Positions 21,239 to 32,830 of a stretch of DNA of 64,000 nt are shown here, piece by piece. Position 1 is the first letter of the stretch; each line of letters opens with the position of its first letter. The notes under the pieces were generated by a model, which saw nothing but the letters and a program-made list of their open reading frames with translations, was not told where the DNA came from and did no database searches. Both the position numbers and the translations under genes were made by a program. Source of the DNA: Platynereis dumerilii (Eukaryota > Annelida > Polychaeta > Phyllodocida > Nereididae). The stretch is from contig JAPTHN010000012.1 of NCBI GenBank assembly GCA_026936325.1, positions 34,358,537 through 34,422,536 of the forward strand, given 5' to 3'.

Positions 21239-21640
21239 CACTGCTGCTCATAAATATGGAAAACTTCAACATTGAAATTGATAATTTCAGCAACTTCTGC
21301 TGGAGCACATGATGGTCTGATTCAATGGCAACTACTTCCAATGACCGCTAAAGGGAAGAACATGCTGTAGTTTAAAACGCATGCTGCAGCATTAACCCCA
21401 GGGAAACTTACAGCAGCAAGAAATATGGTAATTCAGGGACTTTTTTAGGGTGAGGTGAATTCAACCAAAAATTTTTAATTCTTTCAAAAAATGTAGTTGA
21501 GGCTTTTAAAGAGTGATTAGAGAAGATGACTTGACCTTTACAATGGTCCTCACTTGCATTCACACTCTGAAATTCACTTTTATTTAAACAGCTTCTCATA
21601 TTGATATAGACTTCTCAAGTTAATATGGACTGAAACTTTG
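21239..21640. mobile_element. TA-targeted MITE (CACTCCTGCTCAT family, copy 2)
   Basis: CACTGCTGCTCATAAATATG follows TA at 21237-21238. The interior is the reverse of 13146-13546 (GATGGTCTGATTCAATGGCA; AGAGTGATTAGAGAAGATGA). The far end is decayed, so the right limit is approximate. Confidence 0.7.
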
Positions 21641-21654
21641 GCATACTCATGGCT

Positions 21655-21757
21655 GGAATACTCTGGAGCACTATATTTTATGCCCAGAATACTTTACAGC
21701 GCTATATTTTATGCCCAGAATACTTTATAGCGCTATATCATATGGTTAGCCAGAATA
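21655..21757 (+). repeat. 31-bp satellite, about 3 units
   Basis: The unit TTTATAGCGCTATATTTTAT + GCCCAGAATAC is the same unit, in the same direction, as the longer array at 27623-27962. Each unit contains the 12-bp palindrome TATAGCGCTATA. Confidence 0.85.
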
Positions 21758-21827
21758 CTCGCTGCTGATTGGTCTACAGCCGTGCAATATTCTACGATAT
21801 TGCACGCATGTTATTGCACGCTCATTT

Positions 21828-23312
21828 TAATGAGCTGTCTCTGAGAAAATCAGGCGGATAGCCATATATGTGTCCGGATGGCCCGACTCGGATTTTGATG
21901 AAATTTTCGCCAAATGACCTTCAAATAGATTAACGAGGACTGGTGAAGTCCGTTTTGTCATCTGACAAATTTTTCCATGCTATTGGGCCTATTCAAAAAT
22001 AGATGTCAAAACTGCCTAAAATATATTTAAATTAAAATATATAGTAAAAATGCCAAACTTTGACGACGTAATTCTCAAATCCGGGCGCGTCGTTTAAAAA
22101 AATGACGATGGGCCATCTTCAGGTATGCCTTGAACCTCCAAAAACCAATGTCCGCACGGTGGAACTTTTCGGTATATTTTTGTAATAGACACAATAAAAA
22201 ATGCAAAAAGGGACAATTTTGAGGCAAAATGACGGAACCACAAAATTCTAAATTTTTCATATCTCAGCTAATAATACCTCTATTTCAACAAATAAAGTGT
22301 CAATTCCTATGTTTTTAGACATGGGGAACTGATTTATGGGGTTATTTTGATCATCAAAGGTCAAGGTCACCATGAAATGTCAAGGTCAAACACCAAAAAG
22401 TCAGAAAATTGCAGTTTTTTGGCATCTAACACCTTCCAAAATACCCGAATCATGTAATATTGCCAATAATATGATGCTTAACTATAGAACAGGTTATATT
22501 CATCAAGTAGAAAAAGGATTTATCCTTAAATATTATGCACACACTGTACAGCTTCTGTCAAAACACTGATATCTCCGAATTCTGACGTACTACAAAAATC
22601 ATCAATCAATGACGTAGATTGGGTCCTGATATATATATAAATTGTGTCTGTTGATCCATACATTTTGAGAAAGCTTAAACACCAAGGATTCTAAAAACTG
22701 GTATTTCTATATATTATTTAATTGGCTATGGCGGCCATCTTGGAGCTTCCCAAAATGGCCGTCCGAAAACCTTTTTTGCTCGTATCATCAGATCTATTTG
22801 GGCAAGAGTGATGATATTTGGGTCAAAATGTTTGTATTCAGGGTAGGGATATTCAATACTTATTCCCCTTACACTGCTAGTAGACTATTATCTACAAATT
22901 GACTTTAATTTGCTGGGGAAAATAATGTCAAATGAAAAAGTCATTTGAGGATACATTCTGTGTTCCTGATGTACCAAAAGGAATTCAGAGCTTTTTAAAT
23001 CAATGTAATGTGTGCTGTTCTGCTTGTATTAAGATAGCTTCGTTAGCCATATAGTATTATTGGTGTTATGTAACATGATTGGATGGTAAGGAGGATAGAA
23101 ATGATTTTTGTTTTTAAGAAACTGTACCAATTATAATAACAAATTGATGATAATTGTGTAAATTGAAGTTCAACAATGCGCAATGAAGCTTCATCAACTG
23201 TCTTTTTTTCCTGTGGCATATTACTGAGCGTCAGGGAAGTACCTGGTGTCTTTCAGGCTACGGTGACTTGCACATCACTGACACCATTTTTGGAAGATTT
23301 TTCAACTCATAC
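21828..23312 (+). repeat. Left arm of a long inverted repeat (about 1.48 kb)
   Basis: From TTAATGAGCTGTCTCTGAGA to CAACTCATACTTAG the arm is matched in reverse by 25517-26973. I estimate above 90 percent identity in the middle (e.g. AAGGTCAAGGTCACCATGAA in both), falling toward the inner end. Small ORFs here (61 and 65 codons) are not conserved in the other arm. Just outside the arm, CGTGCAATAT...ATATTGCACG at 21781-21805 forms a small hairpin. Confidence 0.95.
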
Positions 23313-23480
23313 TTAGTACAGATTATTAATTACAACCTGCTTTTTAAATGGTAGGTCGGATATATTAGGGACTCCTTACATAATACGTTGGAGCTATTGA
23401 ACTTTTCTGAATATAAGTGGATAGATAGGTAGATAGATAGATAGATATATATAGATAGACAGATAGATAGACAGATAGAC

Positions 23481-23569
<89 letters not shown>

Positions 23570-25516
23570 TGGTAAGCGCAACCTTCTAAGCCCTGTTCTT
23601 GGCACTCAGGCATGTTGATTGATGAGATGGGAGAGAGTGGGAGTCCTCAAATGCTACACACTTTGATATCCAGTGTGAGGGATCTTTCACTTACTAGACA
23701 CTGATACAAGGGCGGCCAATTTAACCTCTCATCCTGACAACATCCAGTTCTGCTGGGATTTTGCTCATGAAGATCCACAGAAAATTTTCGGTTCCCCACC
23801 CGGGGCTCGAACCCATGTGGGCAAAGACCTTCAGTAGAGCACTCGGCCATTCGATCAACCGCCTGGCAGTGACAAAGTGCGAAAACTTTCTTTTTATAAA
23901 GAGATCATCACACAATCTTCTGTAAAGTGAATATGATAAGTGCGTTTTTTGCAATAATTATGACTTAGTTTAAAACTAAGAGCGATTGAGTGACCCTGGC
24001 CAGTGCTATTCTCCATCGTCTATTCTTCATTCCAGTTTCTATTCACTTCAGCCTCGTGTTGCTGCCACATTTTCTGACTTTCTTGTTTGTTGCTGTTTAG
24101 CATTCACACCTACCTCGTGTAAATCCTCTCCCTATAAATACACAGTGCGCCAATCTAGTGCGTCACATTTATCAAACAGCTTATTTTTATCCTTCAAACT
24201 CAAATTTTATTAAAAGTCAAATATTTAGAATCACAAAAAACAACAACAGAAAACCCGACATCATAATCGAACTGAACAGGTGTGACACCAACGGGTAACT
24301 TGACATGTTTTCAACTATTATAATTGCACTTATGTTTATATTTTAAGTATGAAGAATATCTGATTTCATATAAAAAAAATTAATTGAATGGCAAATTTTT
24401 ATACATTTACCAACATTTATGGTAATTAAACACATGTATATTAAGTGTTTGAAATTGATCAGATTATTGGTTAAAATTGTAATAAATGTACTCCATCATG
24501 TCCGCATATTAAGTTGTAGTTATTTAAATTAATTTAGGAAAATTTGCCTTTGGTGTCTTTTTTCATAAACATATAAATACACAAAACTGTAACGGAGCTG
24601 CATGTAAGTTGAACAGGTGGCTGAATGGTAAAATTCCTCAACCACACCATTTTCTGGATGCATGAATTCTCATCTGATGAGATGTAAATACAGTATATTG
24701 AATTATAAAGGGCAATTCTTGGGGCATGTGGGATGGGATGCAAATAGCTGCCAATTTTTTCATCAATGACGAGGGCAGTTCACTTATTTATCAAAGATTT
24801 TGAGTTTTTGACCCATATGTATCTGTTGGTAGAGCAAAGAAAATAGGCAGCCATTTGTATCCACTTGCCTCAAATATGATCCTTTATGACCCCGAATATT
24901 TTCTCATTGGATGAGCACCCTTGTTTTTTACAAGTAGTTTGGTTGAGGATGTTTAGCGTTGTCCCAATGGCAAAGAATAACCCATTCACATGGGCAACTT
25001 ACAGACAGCACTGTAACCTTTTATACTTTTATAGGTTTCTTTGGAAAAGACAGTCAAAGGCAAATAATCCAAATAAAGAACTGCAACTTTATTTGTCCAC
25101 ACGTGGTGCATTTATGGCAATCAACTCATATTTTTGTATTTCAAGTAACATGTATTGCTGATGAAAAAAGAAAGTTATAAAATCATGTTTTACTCTTAAT
25201 ATTAACAGAATTATGAAAAATATCAAATAGAGATTTCATTAAAACCAAAAAGTTAAGAAAATATGTAAAATACTTTTTGGTGTCATACATGTTCCTTTCG
25301 ATATGATATTAGTTTTTCTGGGTTTGTTTGTGTATCTGAAAGTCTGATTTTTAATTAAAGTTGTAAATTTGGGTATTAAGGATTAATGAATAAAAGCATT
25401 AATTCTATTGATATGACCATTAAGTTAAAAGGAGATATTGTGTTGATCAATACATAAACAAAAGGTTTTAGCAATTTTATCATTGCCACTTATATTCGAA
25501 GTAGTTGAATAGCAAA
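23313..25516. other. Spacer of the long inverted repeat
   Basis: Apart from the SINE, the 2.2-kb spacer has no gene, no transposase-like ORF and no repeat partner elsewhere in the window. The 91-codon ORF at 24886-25161 overlaps another in a second frame and has no recognisable motif. Confidence 0.5.
23421..23876 (-). mobile_element. tRNA-derived SINE with (TATC)n tail
   Basis: On the minus strand a head with TGGCCGAGTG (A-box-like, as in Ser/Leu tRNAs) and GGTTCGAGCCC (B box) is followed by a ~200-bp body and ends in a long (TATC)n run, seen on the plus strand as GATA/GACA repeats at 23421-23570. Other, less complete copies are at 588, 28242, 35770 (plus strand) and 49945. This is the best copy of the family. 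The repetitive [10 protein letters not shown] ORFs are translations of the tail. Confidence 0.85.
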
Positions 25517-26973
25517 ATATGAGTTGAAATATATTCTAAAAAAGTGTGAGTGATGTACAAGTCAGTATCCTAATGGAAACCAGGCACTGCCACTAAGTAT
25601 TATGCCACAGGAAAAAGACAGTTGATGAAGCTTCATTGCGCATTGTTGAACTTCAGTTTACAATTTCTTATTATAATTGGCTTAGTTTCTTAAAAACATA
25701 AATCAATTCTGTCCTCCTTACCAACCATTCCTGTTACATAGCAACAATAATACTATATGGCTAACGAAGCTATCTTAATACAAGCAGAACAGCATACATT
25801 ACATTGATTTCAAAAGCTCTGAATCCTTTTGGTACATCAGGAACGCGGAATGAATCTTCAAACGACTATTTCATTTGACAATATTTTCCCCAGCAAATTA
25901 AAGTGCTTTTGCTAATTTGTGGATAATAGGCCACAAGCAGTGTAAGGGGGAAAAGTACTGAATATCCCTGCCCTGAATACAAACAATTTGACCCAAAAAT
26001 CATCACTCTAGCTCAAATAGATCTGATGATATGAGCAAAAAAGTGTTTCGGATGGCCATTTTGGGAAACTCCAAGATGGCCGCCATAGCCAATATAATAA
26101 TATATGGAAATACCAGTTTTTAGAATCCTTGGTGTTTAAGCATTCTCAAAATGTATGGATGAACAGATACAATTAACATATTCATCAGGACCCAATCTAC
26201 GTCATCGATTCATGATTTTTGTTGTCAGAATTTGGAATTATCCTTATTTGACAGGAGCTGTACTGTGTATCCATAATATTTAAGGATAATTCCTTTTTCT
26301 ACTTGATGAATATAACCTGTTCTATAGTTAAGCATCATATTATTGGCAATATTACATGATTGGGGTATTTTGGAGGGTGTTAGATGCCAAAAAACTGCTA
26401 TTTTTTGGATTTTTTGGTGTTTGACCTTGACATTTCATGGTGACCTTGACCTTTGATGATCAAAATAACCCCATAAATCAATTCCCCATGTCTAAAAACA
26501 TAGGAATTGACACTTTAATTGTTGAAATAGAGGTATTATTAGCTGAGATATGAAAAATATTGAATTTTGTGGTTCCGTCATTTTACCTCAAAAATGTCCG
26601 TTTTTGCATTTTTAGTTGTGTCAATTACAAAAATATGCGCAAAAGTTCCACCGGGCGGACATTGGTTTTTGGAGGTTCAAAGCATACCTGAAGATGCCCC
26701 ATCGTCACTTTTTCAAACGACGCGCCCGGATTTGAGAATTACATCGTCAAAGTTGGGCATTTTTACTATATATTTTAATTTAAATATATTTTAGGCAGTT
26801 TTGACATCTATTTTTGAATGGGCCCAATAGCATGGAAAAATTTGCCGGATGACAAAACGGACTTCACCAGTCCTCGTTAATCTATTTGAAGGTCATTTGG
26901 CGAAAATTTCATCAAAATCCGAGTCGGGCCATCCGGACACCCCCGCCTGATTTTCTCAGAGACAGCTCATTAA
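25517..26973 (-). repeat. Right arm of the long inverted repeat (about 1.46 kb)
   Basis: This is the reverse-complement partner of 21828-23312; differences are scattered substitutions and small indels. The close arms suggest a foldback or very-long-TIR element, or a recent inverted duplication. No flanking target duplication was identified. Confidence 0.95.
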
Positions 26974-27477
26974 CATGTAAGAGATTGGACGGACCTGAGA
27001 GGAAGCACCATGTTTCAGTGCTGCTGCAGCCAAAGGCTGGCAAACAAATTGTGTTTTCCGATTTTAGTAAAAAGTGCACTGTACAGCAACGGAGGCAGTT
27101 AGAAATCTCGTTTTTGCGGCAAAAGATGCGTCTTTTTAAGGGCTATCAGGATATCTATTTTTTGTACTGATTATATTATTTTTATTTCCAGAATAAAGCA
27201 ATAAGTGACCGAAAAACAGCATTTTTGCCGATTTTTTTGTGTTTAGAGGTCTAAAGTCTGCTATAAAGTTTCCGAAAAAAATCTAAAATAAAATCCATCG
27301 TCAAGTAAATCATTTTTCCATTCCGAAAGTGTGAACATTTCTTTTTTGAGTGAAATATTTATTGCCTTTTGACGAGATACATTATAAAAAGTCGGATCAA
27401 AAGAAACACAAAAAAAGTTTGGACAAGGAATTCCAGTCCTTTTCTTTGCATTTGACACAAAAAAACCATATGATATA
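26974..27477. other. Single-copy stretch between arm and palindrome
   Basis: No counterpart exists outside the left arm, so the left side has lost it or never had it. A frame at 26975-27167 continues an ORF that begins inside the arm, but its residues suggest no family. An acceptor-like TTATTTCCAG follows at about 27183, which is not enough to call an exon. Confidence 0.3.
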
Positions 27478-27622
27478 ACAGTTATTGCACATCACCTCGT
27501 GCAATATCAGTTTTTATGGCACCTCGGTGACTAATATTGCACTCGGGCTGCGCCCTCGTGCAATATTAGTCACTTCGGTGCCATAAAAACTGATATTGCA
27601 CTCGGTGATGTGCGATAACTGT
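27478..27622. repeat. 145-bp near-perfect palindrome
   Basis: ACAGTTATTGCACATCACCT at the left is mirrored by GGTGATGTGCGATAACTGT at the right. The arms of about 67 bp differ at only a few bases around a GGGCTGCGCCC centre. GTGCAATAT words recur several times inside each arm. It looks like a small foldback MITE. Possible flanking ATA was noted but not decisive. Confidence 0.9.
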
Positions 27623-27962
27623 ATAATATTTCATGCCCAGAATACAATATAGAGCTCTATATCTTATGCTACAGAATACTTTATAGCGCTATATTTTATG
27701 CCCAGAATACTTTATAGCGCTATATTTTATGCCCAGAATACTTTATAGCGCTATATTTTATGCCCAGAATACTTTATAGCGCTATATTTTATGCCCAGAA
27801 TACTTTATAGCGCTATATTTTATGCCCAGAATACTTTATAGCGCTATATTTCATGCCCAGAATACTTTATAGCGCTATATTTTATGCCCAGAATACTTTA
27901 TAGCGCTATATTCTATGCCCAGAATACAATATAGCGCTATATGCTATGCCCAGAATACTATG
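27623..27962 (+). repeat. 31-bp satellite, about 10-11 units
   Basis: Units TTTATAGCGCTATATTTTAT + GCCCAGAATAC are almost identical in the middle and more diverged at both edges (AATATAGAGCTCTATATCTT; AATATAGCGCTATATGCTAT). Confidence 0.95.
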
Positions 27963-28241
27963 TAGAGAGAAAACACAACATATCAGGTGGAGATGGTGAT
28001 TTTTTTATTCAGAACTTTTTAATTGGTTTGATACATGGTATGAAATCAAGCATTTAGTGAACATTTATGACTGAAAAAAAAAACAATATTCAATTTCCTC
28101 TGAAAATTAAACATGACTGGTGTACCCCGGCTCAGCCGGGGCGCTCTTCCTCCCTTTTTTGTTGAGGGACTGGGAGTTGCACATTTATTGTTGTTGACCC
28201 CCATATGATGATGAAATAACTGGGAGTTGGGCACATACCCC

Positions 28242-28437
28242 AGATAGACAGATAGATAGATGTAGATGTGGTAAGTGCAGCCCTCTTAGCCCAGTTCTGG
28301 GCACTCACATGTGAGGTTGATAGGTGAGATGGGAGAGAGATCAGGAGTCCACAACATGACACACATTTACCCCATGTGTGGGATCTTTTACTTTCCCGCA
28401 CAGACAGTTATACAAGGGGATGCCAATGTAACGTCTC
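28242..28437 (-). mobile_element. GATA-tailed SINE, copy lacking the head
   Basis: A short GATAGACAGATAG tail is followed by GTGGTAAGTGCAGCCCTCTT, GAGATGGGAGAGAGATCAGG and TTTACCCCATGTGTGGGATC, the body order seen at 23571-23720. The tRNA-like head is absent. A 17-bp hairpin CCCCGGCTCAGCCGGGG lies outside at 28127-28143. Confidence 0.75.
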
Positions 28438-28446
28438 ATAACGTTT

Positions 28447-28604
28447 AAAAATTCTTGCAAAAAATGTAGTTGAGGCTTTCGAAGAGTGATTAGAGAAGAT
28501 GACTTGACCTTTACAATGGATCTTGCTTACATTCATACTCTGAAATTTGCTTTTATTTGACACTTTTTCCACAAAAAAGTATTCCATATTTATGAGCAGG
28601 AGTG
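28447..28604. mobile_element. TA-targeted MITE (CACTCCTGCTCAT family, copy 3, truncated)
   Basis: AATGTAGTTGAGGCTT through ACTTGACCTTTACAATGG to CATATTTATGAGCAGGAGTG, then TA (28605-28606). The other half is missing. Confidence 0.75.
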
Positions 28605-29182
28605 TATTAGACTAGACAGTAGACAGTGCAAGGCAGCCTGTTAATTCAGCCTAATGTGTATAGATTACCTTGGCATGACATTGTATCAAGTTTTGCCACC
28701 AAAGTCTCTGATAAAAGGAGCATAGCCTAGGTTAAAAGGGGTCTCTATTATATCATATTTATATATATTTCAGAGGCTGTAGAATACTCCTAAAAGTAGG
28801 ACAAGGCACTGTAGCCCGTGGCACTTTGATACATTTTGGTTTTTTTGGTGCCGGAAAATGGGAGATGAAATTTATGCTCTCTCTACCTACTGGCCATAAT
28901 ATTACGTTGCTTCTAATTTATACTTTCATCAAGCCATCCTGGGGAGGGGACTCCGAGGGAATCAATTCTGTTCCAATCTATGCCAATTCTCAAGGTCCTG
29001 TGTTTGAAACCTGCTCCAACCAGATAACCTGAACTGAGCTGGACAGCAGGTTCATCAGTCTTTGATCCAATATTGCATCCAATTTTCAATTAATATAGAG
29101 CATTGCATAAAATATTTTTTAAAATTCATGACATCTACCAGTGGTCTATACAGCTTTGGTTGTTGATTGAGTTTGGTTTTTT

Positions 29183-29782
29183 GCGGACCTCTTAGTATAA
29201 GAGGAGCCGCATATGCATTTGAAATTCTACAAAACCTTGTGGGTCAACTTTCTGCTGCCTACCTTCTTCAATCCTCATGCCATTTACCATGTATCATGTG
29301 ATAGGCCTCCTCATGAAGCATTAAACTTATGGTACATGTATATCCCATGGTATACGCTCTGGCAAGGGAAATCTACTCAACCCAATGTTATAGCTATGAA
29401 TGACGTCATATATGCATCTCCCAATGATCCCCCAAGGGGGTTCCCCAAACAAGGCATGAAAATACACTATGATTATTGATATGTATGCTGAAGCATTTGG
29501 AATGCACAAATTATGCCTTAAGCTACATGGTTTAATGTTCAATACTTCGGTGAAAGGAAACTGTGTACATAGTCCTTAGTTATTTTCATGCAGGGGCATA
29601 TCCAGAATAGGCCTGGGGGGCATACCAAGGAGTCAATAACCTTTTCCTATTTCCCATGTTAGACTTGGGTAGGGGGGGCTATACCTAAATTTTCCACCAT
29701 TATCAGCATATTTACAATTTAATGGCAATTCTCACTGTACGCCCAGAGGTCCGCTTTAAAGTGCCTTGTGCACGTTATGTTT
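29183..29782 (+). mobile_element. Dispersed element (pair with 3954-4866)
   Basis: It begins GCGGACCTCTTAGTATAAGA (itself a hairpin around CTCTTAGTATAAGAG) and ends AGAGGTCCGCTTTAAAGTGC + CTTGTGCACGTTATG. The paralogous sites near 37995 and 47670 lack it, so it was inserted after the module duplications. A hAT-like word CAGGGGCATATCCAGAATAG near 29592 may be a further nested fragment. Confidence 0.65.
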
Positions 29783-29940
29783 CTACTTGTTTTCGATCAG
29801 ATATGTAGTGTAATAATACTATATCAAATGTACTATTAATATTCTAACATGCCAGACTTTTAACTACCAAAAAACAGGAGGTTCACTGGCGTGTTTCTCA
29901 AAATGTTCATTGTTCATGGCACAATGTAACAGTATCTCTC

Positions 29941-30040
29941 TCTCATACAGCTTGTTTATCCCTCATACAGCTTGTTTATCCCTCATACAGCTTGTTTATC
30001 CCTCATACAGCTTGTTTATCCCTCATACAGCTTGTTTATC
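29941..30040 (+). repeat. 20-bp tandem repeat, five units
   Basis: CCTCATACAGCTTGTTTATC is repeated five times with almost no change. The paralogous position at about 47490 has only one reverse-orientation unit, so the expansion is local. The 79-codon ORF here is a translation of the repeat. Confidence 0.95.
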
Positions 30041-30124
30041 AAGTTTGCTTTTACTTATATTCCATCAAACATCAGATGTATTAAAAAATGTAAGTATTCT
30101 GACATTTCAAGACTTGGTTCTTGA

Positions 30125-30320
30125 TGAAATAGCGGCATTGTTTTCATGACAAACATCAGTCTGGTGTAAGTTGTATGTCTGAACAAGAGCTGATAGAAGC
30201 TTGTTCTATGCTATCATCCCTTTTTAGAAGAGGTCTGGGACCTTGGGAACATTGGAACTTTTATCTTTGTAAACAATAGCTGTGGAGAAAAAGAGAATGA
30301 CTACTTCCACAAAGCTGAAA
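30125..30320 (+). repeat. Dispersed module c
   Basis: TTTTCATGACAAACATCAGT, AGAGGTCTGGGACCTTGGGA and TATCTTTGTAAACAATAGCT. It is closely matched in reverse at 47225-47400. Confidence 0.8.
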
Positions 30321-30324
30321 GTAA

Positions 30325-30930
30325 TGACAGATAGATAGTCTAAGATAGATTGATGAGGTGATTTTCATATCTACTTAAATAAAAGTTTAGCCTCAGTAGC
30401 ACATTCCCAAAAGGGGGGTCCCACCTCTCCACCCATAAATAGCCCTATTTCAAGCTATTTCACATTCAAACACCTCCATTAATCACAAAACATTATTTCT
30501 CAATAATTAATTTCGCCAACACACCTACAACATCCTAATTTCTACATGCCCTTTTCATAATTACCGAATTCCTCCTATAACTTACCATAATAATGCAGTA
30601 AGGAACCACACATAGACCTGACATGGGTCTATCACATAACAAATGCTAAAACAATGGAATACATAACAACAAAATCAACTCAACAATACAATTTCCCCAC
30701 AATTTCCCATACATTTTCCTGTACTATTTCACTCCACCTCACACATCCATGGCCCCGCATTTTCAAATCCGGGCGGTGGGATGATCACTTTTCAGCAGCT
30801 ATTCACTTATTTTTGGCCACTCTTACAATTAATCATTCTATGATTTCTTTCTCATTTATTCCTCCATCCTCACTATGTTATTTTTCTGGTCCCCCTATCT
30901 TAATGGGTAATTTCTAGTATATATATATAA
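30325..30930 (-). mobile_element. Strand-biased insert absent from both paralogues, possible retroelement fragment
   Basis: The paralogous sites at 38290 and 47205 run straight through, so about 600 bp was inserted. The plus strand is strikingly poor in G and rich in A, C and T. One edge starts GACAGATAGATAG, as if a (TATC)n tail on the minus strand. I do not recognise the body. The 87-codon ORF has no motif. Confidence 0.45.
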
Positions 30931-31179
30931 GAAAAAAGGAGGTACATAAAGCAACCTGTAAGGGGTATAGTCAAATGGTAGTGTAAACCAAATCATACAA
31001 ATAGTTTAGGATTTGTTATTTTGAAATGATTGTTATGTCACAAGGAAATGGCCAGTCGAAAATATAATTATGTGTATATTTTATTATTTTATATGCCACA
31101 AAACAGATCGACAATTTCTGTATTTGACATTTGTCAGTCTGGGTTATAGTATACCTAGCATATGGTTTAGAAACAAGAA

Positions 31180-31420
31180 ATATTGTGCACCTGCATGATA
31201 CAAATTGAAAAATTAGAGACCACGCTTGCAAAGGGAATATTCAAAATTCACCTTGCCCTAAGATAAAAGGCAGAATTTCTCCTTTTTTTGAGGTTGAATT
31301 CCACTAGCACCTGCTTGGTCAGTTTCTTTCGGATTATTCATAGCAAAGTTTTGGGGGCAATACAATTATTGGTCTGCTAGAACTAGATACAAAAAATGAC
31401 AAAATATTAAGTGTTGCCCC
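31180..31420 (+). repeat. Dispersed module e
   Basis: GCACCTGCATGATACAAATT, then GGGAATATTCAAAATTCACC and 'agcacctgcttggtc'. The reverse partner is at 46650-46900. Confidence 0.75.
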
Positions 31421-31779
31421 ATGCAGATGTTAAACAACAGTTTTATTATGGTATTACATTGTTTTGAGGTGGTGCTAGATTTCATTATTCACAGACTGAT
31501 TCTTCCCCAACCACCTGAACAATTTTTTAAAGTGAAAAATTTGATGATCCCTGGAGTTGAATAAAATTGTCTGCTGATTATGCTCCCTTGCCAAAAGACT
31601 TTTGCAAATGCTAGCAAAGATTCCATTAAAGGGATTGAATAAAAGGAACTGGTACAGTCTGTTGTGTAAATGATGCAATATTGGGGCCTTCGAATTTGCC
31701 ATAATGTCAAGAAACTAGGTCCAATGCTGAGAACTTCCAATTTGCCATTATGTCAAGATATATATGGTCCAACGGTATG

Positions 31780-31980
31780 CACTTTTGTCTCACATTCATA
31801 TTAAATTTATGTTCCTTAAGGCAAAATGTTGATTGAATAAAGTGTAACATTGCATGGGAGAATTTGAGATGAATGCAATTTTCTTATTGTCAAGGGAGTC
31901 GCTATTTGCAAGAAGGCAATCTGTCTACCAGCCACAATACACCAACTGCTGCAGGTCTAAGGCTTACAAACAAAAACCGA
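31780..31980 (+). repeat. Dispersed module g
   Basis: TTCTTATTGTCAAGGGAGTC and CTGTCTACCAGCCACAATAC. The very similar copy at 39750 is the tandem partner. Confidence 0.75.
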
Positions 31981-32629
31981 CACGCAAGGAAAATGTAGTA
32001 ATACAGTGTTTCTTGTTCACATGCACCTGAGACGTAAATTTTAATATAACTGTCAGGTTCTGTCTGATGGAAGTAACACTAGATTCAACTTTCTGTATGT
32101 GGCACATCCCACATTCAGACAATCAGACTTTTATAAATGTATAGCTTATTTACATATTGTTCTCAAATAACACACAGTCAACATCACTGGATATTGCTCC
32201 CTCTCTCTCTTTACTTTAGTTCTCCTTTCATGACAAAAATACAATCTTATTCTAACAAGCCACTGTTGACAAGAGTAAGGTTACCACTCCAAAAACATCA
32301 CTATTCACCTTTTTCCTTCTGCCAATAGAGAAAAACTCCTCATCCTGACTTTGCAGAAACTTATTACTTTTTCTGCTACTTTTTCCCAATATTCCACATG
32401 TTTACAAAGTTGCCTCAGATATCAAACAACATTGCTGGATGATTTCCTGCTCTTTTGGGACATTATGCTTTTCTTTGAAACTACACTTGTAACATTCCAT
32501 TCCTGAAATAGTCATTGTTCTCAGACTAAGTCAATCATTGTAGCAGATTGTCATTATCTTTCCTCCTTTACTTGTAATCTTCCTTTCTCTAAGAATAAAA
32601 ATGTTCCTAGTTTACAAAGTTGTTCCCAA

Positions 32630-32830
32630 ACATCACTCAACATCTGCCATAGTATTCTAATCTCCCATATTGCTGCACAACAGTCATTGTTTACAAAGAT
32701 ATAGTTCCAAGGGTCCCAGACCTCTCCTAAGCAAGGATGATAGCGCAGAACAAACATCTATCTGCTCTTCTCCAGACATACAAGTTACCCCTGACTGATG
32801 TTTGTCATGAAAACAATGCCTGTAATGTTG
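32630..32830 (-). repeat. Dispersed module c, reverse
   Basis: CATTGTTTACAAAGATATAG, 'gtcccagacctctcc' and TGATGTTTGTCATGAAAACA. Within one arm it is inverted relative to the 38085 copy. Confidence 0.75.

Larger units (their letters stand above)
28610..31934 (+). repeat. Outer duplicate of the palindrome modules a-g
   Basis: GTGCAAGGCAGCCTGTTAAT, AAGGGGTCTCTATTATATCA, the c module, the e module and TTGATGATCCCTGGAGTTGA occur in the order seen again at 37340-39990 (plus) and 48310-46190 (minus). The unit is thus present in tandem on the left and once inverted on the right. Confidence 0.85.

Noticed and set aside
23330-23613. 91- and 82-codon ORFs rich in YLSIYLSI.
   Set aside because: Direct translation of the (TATC)n tail of a SINE.
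26886-27170. 94-codon ORF followed by an acceptor-like TTATTTCCAG, considered as an exon.
   Set aside because: It starts inside the inverted-repeat arm, the partner arm does not keep the frame, and no family motif is visible.
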